Shown here in pieces: positions 44,561 to 54,600 of a DNA stretch of 64,000 nucleotides (positions within the stretch are counted from its first letter, which is position 1; the number at the start of each line of letters is the position of its first letter). This DNA comes from Codonopsis lanceolata (lineage: Eukaryota; Streptophyta; Magnoliopsida; Asterales; Campanulaceae), in NCBI GenBank assembly GCA_013146195.2, contig CM028381.1:59030744-59094743 (forward strand), given 5' to 3'. Position numbers and translations under genes: made by a program. The notes beneath the pieces were generated by a model. It saw nothing but the letters and a program-made list of their open reading frames with translations. It made no database searches and was not told where the DNA came from.

Positions 44561-46272
44561 TGATTTCTATGAACCATCAAATCCTGAAGATGATTCTGGA
44601 GATGTTGCTCCTTCTCCTCAAAGCCCAAGTCCTAGTGCACCAAGGACTTCAAATCAGGATCCTAATTCTAGTTCAGATTCACCTGTGAGAAAGACTCATT
44701 CCATAAGGGATATTTATGAAACATCAGAATTTGCAGAATTTTCACTCTTTACTTGTGAACCTCAGACTTTTAAAGCTGTAGCAAAAGAAGAAATATGGAG
44801 AAAAGCTATGGAGGAGGAAATTGCAATGATTGAGAAAAATAAAACTAGGGAATTGATGGATATGCCGAAACACAAAGATGTGATTGGTTTGAAATGGATT
44901 TTCAAAACAAAGTATCATGAAGATGGAAGCATACAGAAACACAAGGCAAGACTTGCACCTAAGGGATATTCTCAACAACCTGGAATTTATTTCAATGAGA
45001 TGTTTTCTTCGGTTGTTAAAATGGAAACTATTTGCACAGTTCTTGCTTTAGCAGCATAATTGGTGCTTCAAGTATTTCAACTTGATGTCAAATCAGCATT
45101 TGTCAACAGAGAGTTGAAGGAAGAGGTTTATGTGCAACAACCTTAAGGATTTGAATTGAAAGGAGAAGAATATAAAGTGTATCAGCTCAAGAATGCTCTT
45201 TACGACCTAAAACAGGCTCCAAGAGCTTGGAATAGCAAGACTGATGGTTATTTTCTCAAGAATGGATTTCATCGAAGTCCAAATGAGCCTTCTCTCTATG
45301 TCAAGAAGTAAAACCAAGATTTCTTAATTGTATGTATCTATGTGGATGATCTTATCTACACGGGGACTGATATGAAGCTGGTTGAAGAATTCAAGTAAAT
45401 GATGATGAAAGAGTTTGAGATGACAGATTTGGGAGCTTTAAAATATTTCCTTGGAATTCAAGTGAAACAGTCTAAAGGTGAAATTTTTATCTCTCAAGAG
45501 AAGTACACTGGAGATCTCTTGAAGAAATTTCACGTGGAGAAGTGCAAACCAGTTTCAACTCCTTTGGCGATAAATGTCAAGCTGAAGAAAAATGATGGAG
45601 CTAATAAAGCTGATGAAAAATTATTCAGGAGTCTTGTTGGTTCACTGATTTATCTCACAAGCATAAGGCCAGATATTGTTCAAGACGTAAGCATGCTCTT
45701 TAGGTTCATGAATGAACCAAGTGAACTTCATTTTTCAGAAGGTAAAAGGATCTTAAGATACTTCCAAGGAACAAAGCGAATGGAAATGAAGTATGTTAAA
45801 GAAAATGAGAGCAAGATAATTGGCTATACGGACAGTGACTGGGGTGGCTCATTGGATGATAGTAAAAGCACTTCAGGATTCTTGTTTTGTCTTGGAACAA
45901 ATGTTATTTCTTGGAGTTCCTAAAAGAAAAAAATCAGTGGCGTTGTCATCTGCAAAAGCTGAATATATTGGTGGTACGGATGCAACTTGTGAAGCTATTT
46001 GGTTGAGAAGATTACTTGCAGATTTGCAACAAGTCCAAGAGCAGCCAACAATAATTCGTTACGACAATATGTCTACCATTGACATGACAATAATTCACTC
46101 AAGAACAAAACACATTGAGCTGCAGCATCACTTCATCCGAGACATGGTGTTCAAAGGTGAAATCATCTTGGAGTTTGTAAGGACTGATGAGCAGCTAACA
46201 GACTTTCTTACTAAGGCAGTTCAAGTGGAAAATTTTCAAAAAGCAAGAGATCTCCTCAAGGTTGCAAATTAA
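44561..46272 (+). pseudogene. Tnt1-like reverse transcriptase and RNase H (stops)
   Basis: The linker is Ser/Pro-rich. The reverse transcriptase begins with WRKAMEEEIAMIEKNKTREL and LKWIFKTKYHEDGSIQKHKA. It then has a stop at about 45057, FQLDVKSAF, a stop after QQP, LKQAPRAWNSK and CIYVDDLIYTGTD with the Asp pair present. The 45399-45923 frame holds FEMTDLGALKYFLGIQV and YTDSDWGGSLDDSKSTSGF. A one-base slip near 45920 leads to the RNase H end VALSSAKAEYIG, HIELQHHFIRDMV and EQLTDFLTKAVQVENF. The natural stop is at 46270-46272. Confidence 0.85.
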
Positions 46273-46490
46273 GAGGGGGTGTTAGAAAAGTTATTTACAA
46301 TTAATCAAGTTTCTAGAAAGAGTTTTTGATAAATGCATATGTTGGTTCAAGTTTTTGGGAATGAGAAAAATCTTTGTAGTTATTTTTCAGTTCATATGAG
46401 TTTTATTTATAAATTGTTGTGTAACTGAAGTTTTTTCATAAGAAAAGTTATCTGTAGACACACCAATTTCGTACCCCTACGGTATAACGT

Positions 46491-46492
<2 letters not shown>

Positions 46493-46552
<60 letters not shown>
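46493..46552. repeat. TA microsatellite
   Basis: About 30 TA units inside the inserted LTR. Confidence 0.95.
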
Positions 46553-46556
<4 letters not shown>

Positions 46557-47124
46557 AACAGTTGGACAAACAAATATTGCTTTCCGTTAGAGTTTCAGGT
46601 AACTGGATTTAACGGGAGTTAAACAATAAATATAAAACTTTTAAATATAACTTTTGTTCATACCCCCGTAATATAATAATGATAATACATATTTTATAAA
46701 AATATTTAAACTTATAAAAAATTACTTTCTGTTAGTGTCTCAGTTAATTGGACTTAACTGTAGTTAAATAAGCAAAACAGTCAAAACAAGCAAATAAACA
46801 TGGAAGGACCCTGATGAAACTTCACAAGTGGCCATGTGGTGCCGCTCCAAACACAAGGGAGCCTCTCCCCATGTGTTGGAGCCGCTCCACGTCCTTCTCC
46901 CATCTAAGCAGTCCAAACGATGTCGTTCCTCTTCAGCCGCCTCGTGTGCCCTTTTGCTGTTGCGTGCCCAGGCTGACACCTAGCACGCCATACAGCTGCA
47001 AGCCATTACGACGTCGTTTAAGAAGACTCTTTACTCCTATAAATAGAGGCCTTCGGGTACTCTCATTTCTCACCATAAAATACGCATACACCACCAATGC
47101 ACTACAAAAGCCACCTATCCCATT

Positions 47125-47235
47125 GTAATCGTATCCTGTAGTAATTGTATCCCATAGTAATTGTATCCCTTAGCATCATATCTCGTAGTAATCGTATCTC
47201 GTAGTAATCATATCCCGTAGCAATCATATCTCGTA
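47125..47235. repeat. 16-bp minisatellite, seven units
   Basis: Units of the type GTAATCGTATCCCGTA, six of 16 and one of 15 bases, with two to four differences between units. It lies 80 bases downstream of the TATA box in the inserted LTR. Confidence 0.85.
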
Positions 47236-47657
47236 ACATCGTTGCCCAATTCGATTGGGAGGTAAAACCTTTGGTAATAACTAAATTCAATCTTGTTTTA
47301 AAATGCTTGATTTTGATTCTTGTGATTGATGCTTTGTTTTGGTTACCCGAAAATCCTCGACATACTTGGTGTGTGTCGTGGTATCTTTCTTGTTCTTAAT
47401 GTGGTGTTAGAATAAGTTAGATTTGCTTACTTTGTTTTGGTGATGGTGATTTCCTTGAAATCCATGGGCAGTTTTTTGTGAATAGTCATGGTGTCTTAAC
47501 TGATTCTGCTTTGTGTTTAATTAGTTAAGTGTTTTTCTTTGCTTTGGTCCTGCTTTGTGTTGGATCAAGTGCAGGGATAGGTGATGATGATACCTTTCTT
47601 AATATATGTCCTGGTGAGTCCATGTTTGTGGAACAACACTTGTTCCAAGGTGGAGAA

Positions 47658-48476
47658 TGTTAAAATTGGAGGCCAAATTCATGGCAACCTTTTATATATT
47701 TCGAGAGCCCAAAATTGTTGATTGGCCCATTCCCTTCCTAGGTAACTTGTACAACCGGTTATTGCCTTGTTTCCTTTTCTTGGTCAATCAATCAAGCTTA
47801 ATTGATTGATTTCTTTATTATATATACTCCCTCCTTTTCGGCAACCTATGGAGAGAAAAGGAGAAAAACAATTGCTAGGAATCAGTGGTACATAAAAGTT
47901 GTGAGCAGCCGCCATCCTATTTTCTTCTTCTTCTTCTTCTGTGATTGAAGGTTTATCCTTCAATCAGTGATTTGTGAGTAAGAGAGCCGTCTGCCTGTTT
48001 GTCTCTGTGCTTTGGGTGGTTCGTTTGGTGGATCAATCTGTTGTTTCCGTTCTCCCTCGTTGTGTTCCCGAAAAGGATTTGTCCGATCGATTTTGTGGCT
48101 CTAACCTTGGTGGATAGTTGCTGGGTTTACCGTGGACTCTTTGGTGGACTTTGGTCGGTGAAAGGAATCTGAGTCGAAGAGCTTGTAGCCTAGACCTTTG
48201 TGGTCAATGACGGCGAGTCATGCTTGCGTCACGGCGTAATTGTGAAGCTCTTCGTTCCGTTTATTTTGTTCCCTCCCGTAGCTTTTTTCTTATAACTGTT
48301 TAATCTAACAGTTTGTGTGCAGGTTCTAAAAGTCCTTCACATTGGTCCCTTGAAGTTCTATTGATTAGACTATTTGTATTAATAGGCTAGTTGTTAGGAG
48401 GTTGTATTTTTGATCAATTCAATAGCTTCGTTTTTGTGCGGGTTTGTTCCGGGCAGTGTGATATAAAATCACAACA
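47658..48476 (+). repeat. Nested copia-type LTR with preceding 3' tail
   Basis: An 819-base LTR TGTTAAAATTGG...AAATCACAACA. It is preceded by AAGGTGGAGAA (purine tract) and roughly 250 bases of 3' untranslated sequence (from about 47400). There is no 5' part and no clear target duplication, so it is a 3'-end fragment inside the long LTR. Confidence 0.65.
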
Positions 48477-48811
48477 GTATATGTGAAAAAAATACTTCAT
48501 TTCTCGGAGGGACATGGGAAGACCAATCAAAATCTTCGAGCGTCTAGTGCGCTAAGCCTAGGCGCATATATCGAGTCAGACTTACACGCTACAAGAGGTA
48601 AGTATCAATTTACCATATTTCCCATTAATATACAATATCATGATATGCATGCTATATAAATAATAATAATATAGAATATTAAATATCATGCATGTTATGT
48701 AAATAATAATATTATTCAATAAATAATAATGTAAATAAAGTAATGATTCATGCTATAAATACATGATGTATGTATGCATGCTATGTATATATTATGTATA
48801 TATTTTGATAA

Positions 48812-48813
<2 letters not shown>

Positions 48814-48869
<56 letters not shown>
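48814..48869. repeat. AT microsatellite
   Basis: About 28 AT units in the inserted LTR. Confidence 0.95.
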
Positions 48870-48876
<7 letters not shown>

Positions 48877-49488
48877 TTCTAGACTATATAATTTAAAAGC
48901 ATGTTCAATTAAATTTTAAACCGTAAACTGAGATCGAAAGGGCAAACTGGGTGCCTAACCCTTTTCCAACTCGTAACCTAGTCTCCAAACCTATATGTTT
49001 TCTGGAATAATTGGGTTTTCTCTGTTTAAACCTTAAAATAGAGGTGGCGACTCTGTACATACATATTTTAGGGTCCACAACGAGACCTGGCGTATTCTAC
49101 GTGCTCAGATATTTCTTGAGACACGTCGTCGTCGTCGGTTTTCACATGCAGACGATTGGGGGGTCGCGAAACAAATTCTCACATTATCAAGAAAACACCT
49201 ATCTCTACTCACATATTTCCTTAAGTGCAGCAGCACCAGAATTATAAAATTCATTCCTTCTTGTTATCCCCAACAACAAATTATTCCATAAAACAGTCAT
49301 ACTACGTCACAAGGGAAATGAAGTGAGTAAATTGGAAAAACTATTGTGAATAGCCAAAATGTTTCATTACATTTATCATAGGATGGAGCTAGCTTAGCTG
49401 CGACTGTTTCCGCCCTATCTTTTAACCATCCGGACAAAATGTATGATATGTAGTTTAATATTAATTGTAAATAAAGTTAAATAAGTAT

Positions 49489-49828
49489 GGCTGACGATTG
49501 AGTGTGTTGGGTTGGGTATATGTCGGGTCGAAACTTGTCATGCCGCATTATAGCCTAAATATTAAATTGATCAAAATGGGTTGGTCGGAACGAGTCGTGT
49601 CAGAATGGGTAACGGGTCGAAACGTTTTAACACCCACTTTCCGCTAAAAAACATACATTTATATAGCAAAAATGTAATATGTCGAAATGAGTAACGGGTC
49701 TGACCCGCTATAACTCGACCAAACCCGACTCGTAATTTTATTTTTATTTTTTGTAAAAAGATTAACAAGTTAATTTTCAAGTCGGGTTGGGTGGGTTAAC
49801 GAGTTTTGGGTTGCAATTGCGAGGCCTA
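49489..49828. mobile_element. Non-autonomous DNA element, 340 bp
   Basis: Flanked by the direct repeat TAAATAAGTAT (49478-49488 and 49829-49839). The body has several GGGTCG/CGACC words in both directions, typical of hAT-like subterminal repeats. The ends (GGCTGACGATTG and the complement of GCGAGGCCTA) match only loosely. There is no ORF of note. Confidence 0.5.
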
Positions 49829-49911
49829 TAAATAAGTATAAATTAAGCTAAACATTTTGGTAATTGAATATGTTGAAGGGTTTTCTAAAATTAGTAAAGA
49901 GCTCGATGACA

Positions 49912-50990
49912 TTTTTTTTCCTACAAACAAAGCGATGTATATATAAAATATACCAAAAGGTACAAACCATAGTTAGGGAACATAAGAACCAATACAAACA
50001 AGCCACAACCGCACTGAACACAAGACTAAATAAAAACTAGGCATATTACAAGACAACCGGCGATAGAAAACTAGGTTTCAAGCACGAGCTGCAAAAGAAG
50101 CTAATCGATGCCCACAACTATGTAGATCCATAGCCAACATACATATATCATACATAATTGGAGCAATACTGTTTGATACTTCCTCCCGATTAGATATTTG
50201 TTTCATAAAAATACGAGAGTTAGAGCAAAACAATATGCGCATAAAAGAGTTTGTCAAAGCCCAAGATAAACCATAATAAACTAATAGAGCATCCCCCGCT
50301 AACTGAGATTCCGCCAAAGATGAAAGGATCTACCCACCAACTCGCTCCCCAGATAACGTAAAAGCAACAACCCCTATTCCCACTTGATTAGTAGTCTGTA
50401 TCCACCTCACTGCACATTTAAGCAGAGCCACTGCATGGCAACTCACATTATTACAACCAGAGGATTGGAGAACAAACTGATCACCTTAAGGCTGATCCAA
50501 CCGATCAGTAGAAATGGATTGAAATAACCGAGATGGAGAACAAGACCTATGGCATTTACCATTATTTAACAAAGAAGAGAACTCAATGAATAATTGATGA
50601 GCTTTCCGTAAAGACCAAGGAACATTACAAAACACAACATCATTCCGGGAAATCCAAATGCACCACAGCCTAAAGGCAACTTTTGCAACTATAGGAGACG
50701 ATTGACTACGTTTACTTACAGCTTTTAAAAGCCATGCAATTAGCCAAATTCGGAGCCTACCTCTCACCATATTCCCCAGGTGGCCTGAAATATCAATGTT
50801 CAAAGGGATCGAAGACCAAAATAGAAGAATCACAAGGCATGTTAAAAATAGATGATCATCTGACACACCATTCTGCCTACAGAGTTTGCACGTAGAATCA
50901 ATAGTCTGAATCCTCTTTTGGAAATTAAAAGCTGTTGGGAGACGATCAAGTAAAGCTTGCCATAGGAAACATTGAATCTTATACGGTAAT
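49912..50990 (-). pseudogene. LINE 3' fragment: zinc-binding RT end and RNase H
   Basis: The minus-strand frames 50486-50866 and 50078-50317 fit the C-terminus of a plant non-LTR retrotransposon ORF2. Upstream, at 50880-50990, the sequence reads as a zf-RVT domain (Cys-rich with a LLDRLPTAF run), then HLFLTCLVILLFWSSIP and KVAFRLWCIWISRNDVVF. An RNase H-like end follows (SWALTNSFMRI...HRLASFAARA). A T-run at 49912-49920 is the complement of its poly(A). It is 5'-truncated and has at least one frame break. Confidence 0.7.
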
Positions 50991-52469
50991 CAGTTGAGAA
51001 TTACGGTGGCTATTTTGATGGTTGTGTTTTAATTATTTTGAGGTAAAGGAGACTATGCAGTACTGATTATGTGTCAGTTTAATCACGTATTTGTCCTTCT
51101 AATATTCAAGTTTGATTCGTAATGTTGTTTCCTGAAAAGATGTTATTTTAAACTATCAGATTGAGTAATTGATTATTTGGAATGGTTTAGTGAGACTAAT
51201 AGGTGGAAAGGTCATAACAATCTGGTACTGTTATTGGGACTCAGGTTATTGAGTTCCCGTGTGATTGAGTTGGTGGGCTCTAATAATGAGCACCAACATT
51301 TGAATAATGGGTTATTATTGAGATGTTACGTGGCCTAAAACTGATTAGTATCTTGAATTATTATTTTTGATCAGTTGAGTATTTGGTAATATTCGGTATC
51401 GTTCTTTGTGTAATAATCTTTGGTTCATATTTTCATATTCATGGACTTTGGTATTTGAATCACATCTCTTATTCTATTCTTTGGCGCTGTGTATCCCCTT
51501 TCTTACTGGGCTCACAAGCTCACACTTCTACAGTTTCTGGTTGTGCAGTTGAGATTTGATCGGGGTTTGGATAACAATTGTGTGCTCGAGGTTTATCGTA
51601 GCATTAAGTTTTGATAGAAATTAGTTATCTATTATTTTTGGGTTTTTCTCAAAATTGTAAAGAAATTATGTTTTATAATATTGATGATAGTTTGGAAAAT
51701 ACTATTTATTTGTTCTTCCGCAATGAGTTACATATTCTTAATTTGAGTTATCTGTGATTGAATTTTTGGAGGCTAAGAGTATAAAAATATTATAAATAGT
51801 AATAATTGTGCAAAATAATTTAATTAATCGTAAAAAGAAGTTACGCATAGTCGGTAACTTAACAAGTCTTACACATTACATACATAGTTATAAAAAAAAA
51901 TATTAAAAGTTATAATGGTGTTTCACCTATAAATTTTTAATTTTTTCGCAAAATTCTGACGTGGGCTGAAACTCCCTTGTGATCCCACTTAGATCTGAAC
52001 CTGACCACCGGGGTAGTTTTGTAAATTTCTCCTTGTAATAATTCTTCTACATTCATTTTCAAAACCACATTTTTATCTGTAAATCTAAAATTAAAATTTG
52101 AGGTAAATGAGAAAATTCTAATTGTATTCAGCCCTAGATGAATCTTTGGACCATATAACACGAGACATCCATCCATAAGGTATTCATTAAAATATGAAAA
52201 ATTAAAGAAGAATATTCAACCTTTTAATCTTTGAACAAACTCCCCCCAAAAACTGTTCTACATTCTTGAAACTGTAATAAATACTTATATAAGTTGTGGT
52301 ATTCCTACAAACTTTAGTATTGGAGTCGTTGGATCGTAAAATTGATAATGATTTGGAATGTCCATGTCATTATTTAGAAAAACCAAATTTGATCTGATAA
52401 TATAGATGTCGAAGTAAATTTGATCTGATAGCTGTAAGCCGGTAACACTGAAACTTGTGGAAATAGTTA
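50991..52469. other. AT-rich intergenic stretch
   Basis: No convincing gene. 51480-51560 has CTTACTGGGCTCACAAGCTC, a word seen in some Ty3/gypsy LTRs, so an old LTR relic is possible. A 79-codon minus-strand frame at 51937-52176 has no recognisable family. Confidence 0.4.
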
Positions 52470-52635
52470 CTCCCTCTGTTTCAGGTAAAGAGTCCCTATT
52501 TGAAAATCAATTTTTTTAAAAAACTTAATAATTAATTAATAATAAAATGATATTTTTACATTTTTATTATTTAAAATAGATTTTTTAAATAAAACATCTG
52601 AAATTAAATAGTAGATTATTTATCCGAAAGGGAGT
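52470..52635. mobile_element. Stowaway-like MITE
   Basis: The left terminus CTCCCTCTGTTTCAGGTAAA and the right terminus complementary to it (TTATCCGAAAGGGAG) lie in a TA context; about 166 bases, no ORF. Confidence 0.7.
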
Positions 52636-52639
52636 TAGT

Positions 52640-52935
52640 GTAACCCAATTAAGCAATGTTGTGTTACTTAATCCTCATCATCAACTCTATTCCTTGTTCA
52701 TTACTTAACCAACTAACAACACCACCAACAACACACTCCCAATTTTTTATACTATTTTTTCTTTCTTTTTATGTTTTTGGACTTTTAACACCAACACACC
52801 AAACAACACCCTCCTCTTACTCTTTTGAACCTGTCCTTCCCCTTAAAGATAAAGAAACAGAAAGCCAATGAGCAATCATTTTAAAAGCATATCAGGTCCA
52901 ACTAAAGTGCTAAATGGGTGCGCATTAAACTGTTA

Positions 52936-52939
<4 letters not shown>
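52640..52939. other. Sequence between MITE and AT repeat, no gene
   Basis: C/A-rich, with ACACCACCAACAACACAC-like words. A 71-codon frame at 52656-52871 is low complexity. It may belong to the distal promoter of the ROP gene. Confidence 0.4.

Positions 52940-53009
<70 letters not shown>
52940..53009. repeat. AT microsatellite upstream of ROP gene
   Basis: About 33 AT units, 0.6 kb before the ROP start codon. Confidence 0.95.
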
Positions 53010-53010
<1 letters not shown>

Positions 53011-53446
53011 CATCCGTTTTCAAATTATCGTCTCCTTTCTTTTTTCGTCTGTTTTAAAATACTTCATCTGTTTTGGATAAAGAGTTCCTGTTTAAAAGTT
53101 AAATTTTTAAAGAAAAATATAAGTTTTAGTAGTTTATTAATAATAAAATACTAATATTTTTATATTTTAATTTTTGAAAGTGGACTCTTTAAGTGAAATA
53201 TTACAAAATAAAATAGTGGACTCTTTGTCCGGAATAGAGGGAGTAATTGTGCTCTTTCAAAACTTTTCTTTTTAAGAAACCTCTTTTACCACTTTACCCT
53301 TATTTTTTCTATCTATTTTGATTATGACCACATGTTCAAAATTATTAAAAAAACCATATATTTTATCGATATTTATAATGTTAATCAATTATTTTTTTAA
53401 ACGATGTATCGGGTTAAAGAGAACAATAATTTAAAAACGGAGGGAA
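53010..53446. mobile_element. MITE with a second MITE nested inside
   Basis: The outer element runs from TCATCCGTTTTCAAATTATC to AATTTAAAAACGGAGGGA, its inverted counterpart. It is split at 53061 by a different MITE (53062-53243, CTTCATCTGTTTTGGATAAA...TTGTCCGGAATAGAGGGAG) with TA on both sides. Both lie within 0.6 kb of the ROP start. Confidence 0.75.
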
Positions 53447-53613
53447 TATTAAATGCCCCCTCCATTTCTATTTGAAATTTAAACCCCATCCCACTTCAAA
53501 ATGTCTCCATGTCAGTCCCCATTTCATTCTCCCCCATCTTAGCTATGTCTTCATATCAATGGAAGAGTTCAGAAATGTCTGACTAGTTTAGAAATATCAA
53601 TGGAAGCTTGAAA

Positions 53614-54552
53614 ATGACGACGGCAAGATTCATCAAGTGTGTCACTGTGGGTGACGGCGCAGTTGGAAAGACATGCATGCTCATCTCTTACACAAGCAAC
53701 ACCTTCCCCACAGTACGATTTTACTTGCTTTCTCCTTTAAATTTATACATTAATTTGTGTCATTCAACACTTCCTTGATTTCAATTGATGCCGATCGGAT
53801 AGCGTTGAATTTTCTTGAAAAAATGCATCGTATCGTTGTAGGACAGATTTGACTCCAGATAAACCACGAGATTCACTGCACGTCAAATCGACTATGACAC
53901 ATGTTTTATTCCCGAAAACCCTCGTTTAAGTAGTGTTAGGAGGCTCATATAAGTTTTTTAGTTGGGTTTTTTGAACATTTGGTTTGTTTTGGCTTTTAGG
54001 GTTTGGAATCTATAAATGCTGTTTTTTTTTTTAAATTTGTTTTGGGCATTTTTTTCCATCTTATAATATTGACTTTCTTTATTCCAATTCCCGGTATTCT
54101 CTTGAATCATGGTTAATTAATGTTTAAATCTGATTGGTGGGCAAACATCAATATGATTCAGAAGATTATCGCGGGTAGTCGTGTCAATAACATTAATATT
54201 TGTTCAAGTTATTTATCCTTACTATATTTTTGCTCATTTTTCTTACATCATTTTCAACTTTGGTAGGATTATGTGCCTACGGTATTTGACAACTTCAGTG
54301 CTAATGTGGTGGTGGACGGGAACACCGTTAACCTCGGACTTTGGGATACCGCAGGTATCTAACTCGTCTCTAATTTATTGCAAAAACCAGTGGTGGATTC
54401 AGTCATAAATTTCAACGGTATCACAAATTATAATTATTAAATAAAAAAACAAACAGTATCGTTTTGTAGCATTAAAGTTTAAAAAAATTACGTCAATGGG
54501 GCACTTGCCCCCTAGTCCGAAGCATGGATCCGCCCCTGAAAACGAGATTTCA

Positions 54553-54600
<48 letters not shown>

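Larger units (their letters stand above)
46453..49183 (+). mobile_element. Long LTR (Tat/Ogre-like) inserted in the Tnt1-like 3' LTR
   Basis: It starts TGTAGACACACC and ends AAATTCTCACA. The target duplication TTATC lies at 46448-46452 and 49184-49188; removing it restores the Tnt1-like LTR. There is no coding region. A TATA box CTATAAATAG lies at 47037-47046. Words such as GGGCAAACTGGGTGCCTAA and GGTGGCGACTCT recall long Tat/Ogre-type LTRs, so a solo LTR is likely, enlarged by a nested copia end. Confidence 0.75.
42000..49275 (+). mobile_element. Tnt1-like Ty1/copia element
   Basis: The 5' LTR is 42000-42259 (TGTTAGAAAAG...CCCCAACA) and the primer site TGGTATCAGAGC is at 42264-42275. The interior runs to 46279 with purine tract AAGAGGGGG before the 3' LTR. 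The 3' LTR is 46280-49275, interrupted by a 2.7-kb insertion. The five-base target duplication ACAAA lies at 41995-41999 and 49276-49280. Gene order is gag, protease, integrase, reverse transcriptase, RNase H. Many stops make it inactive. Confidence 0.9.

Noticed and set aside
47125..47235. CRISPR-like array
   Set aside because: Contiguous degenerate 16-base units without spacers, in plant LTR DNA.
51937..52176. 79-codon minus-strand frame with moderately protein-like composition
   Set aside because: No family recognised, no neighbouring exons or splice sites, and AT-rich intergenic context.
52918..53154. Ile-Tyr repeat frame (also 54399-54626)
   Set aside because: Translation of AT microsatellites.
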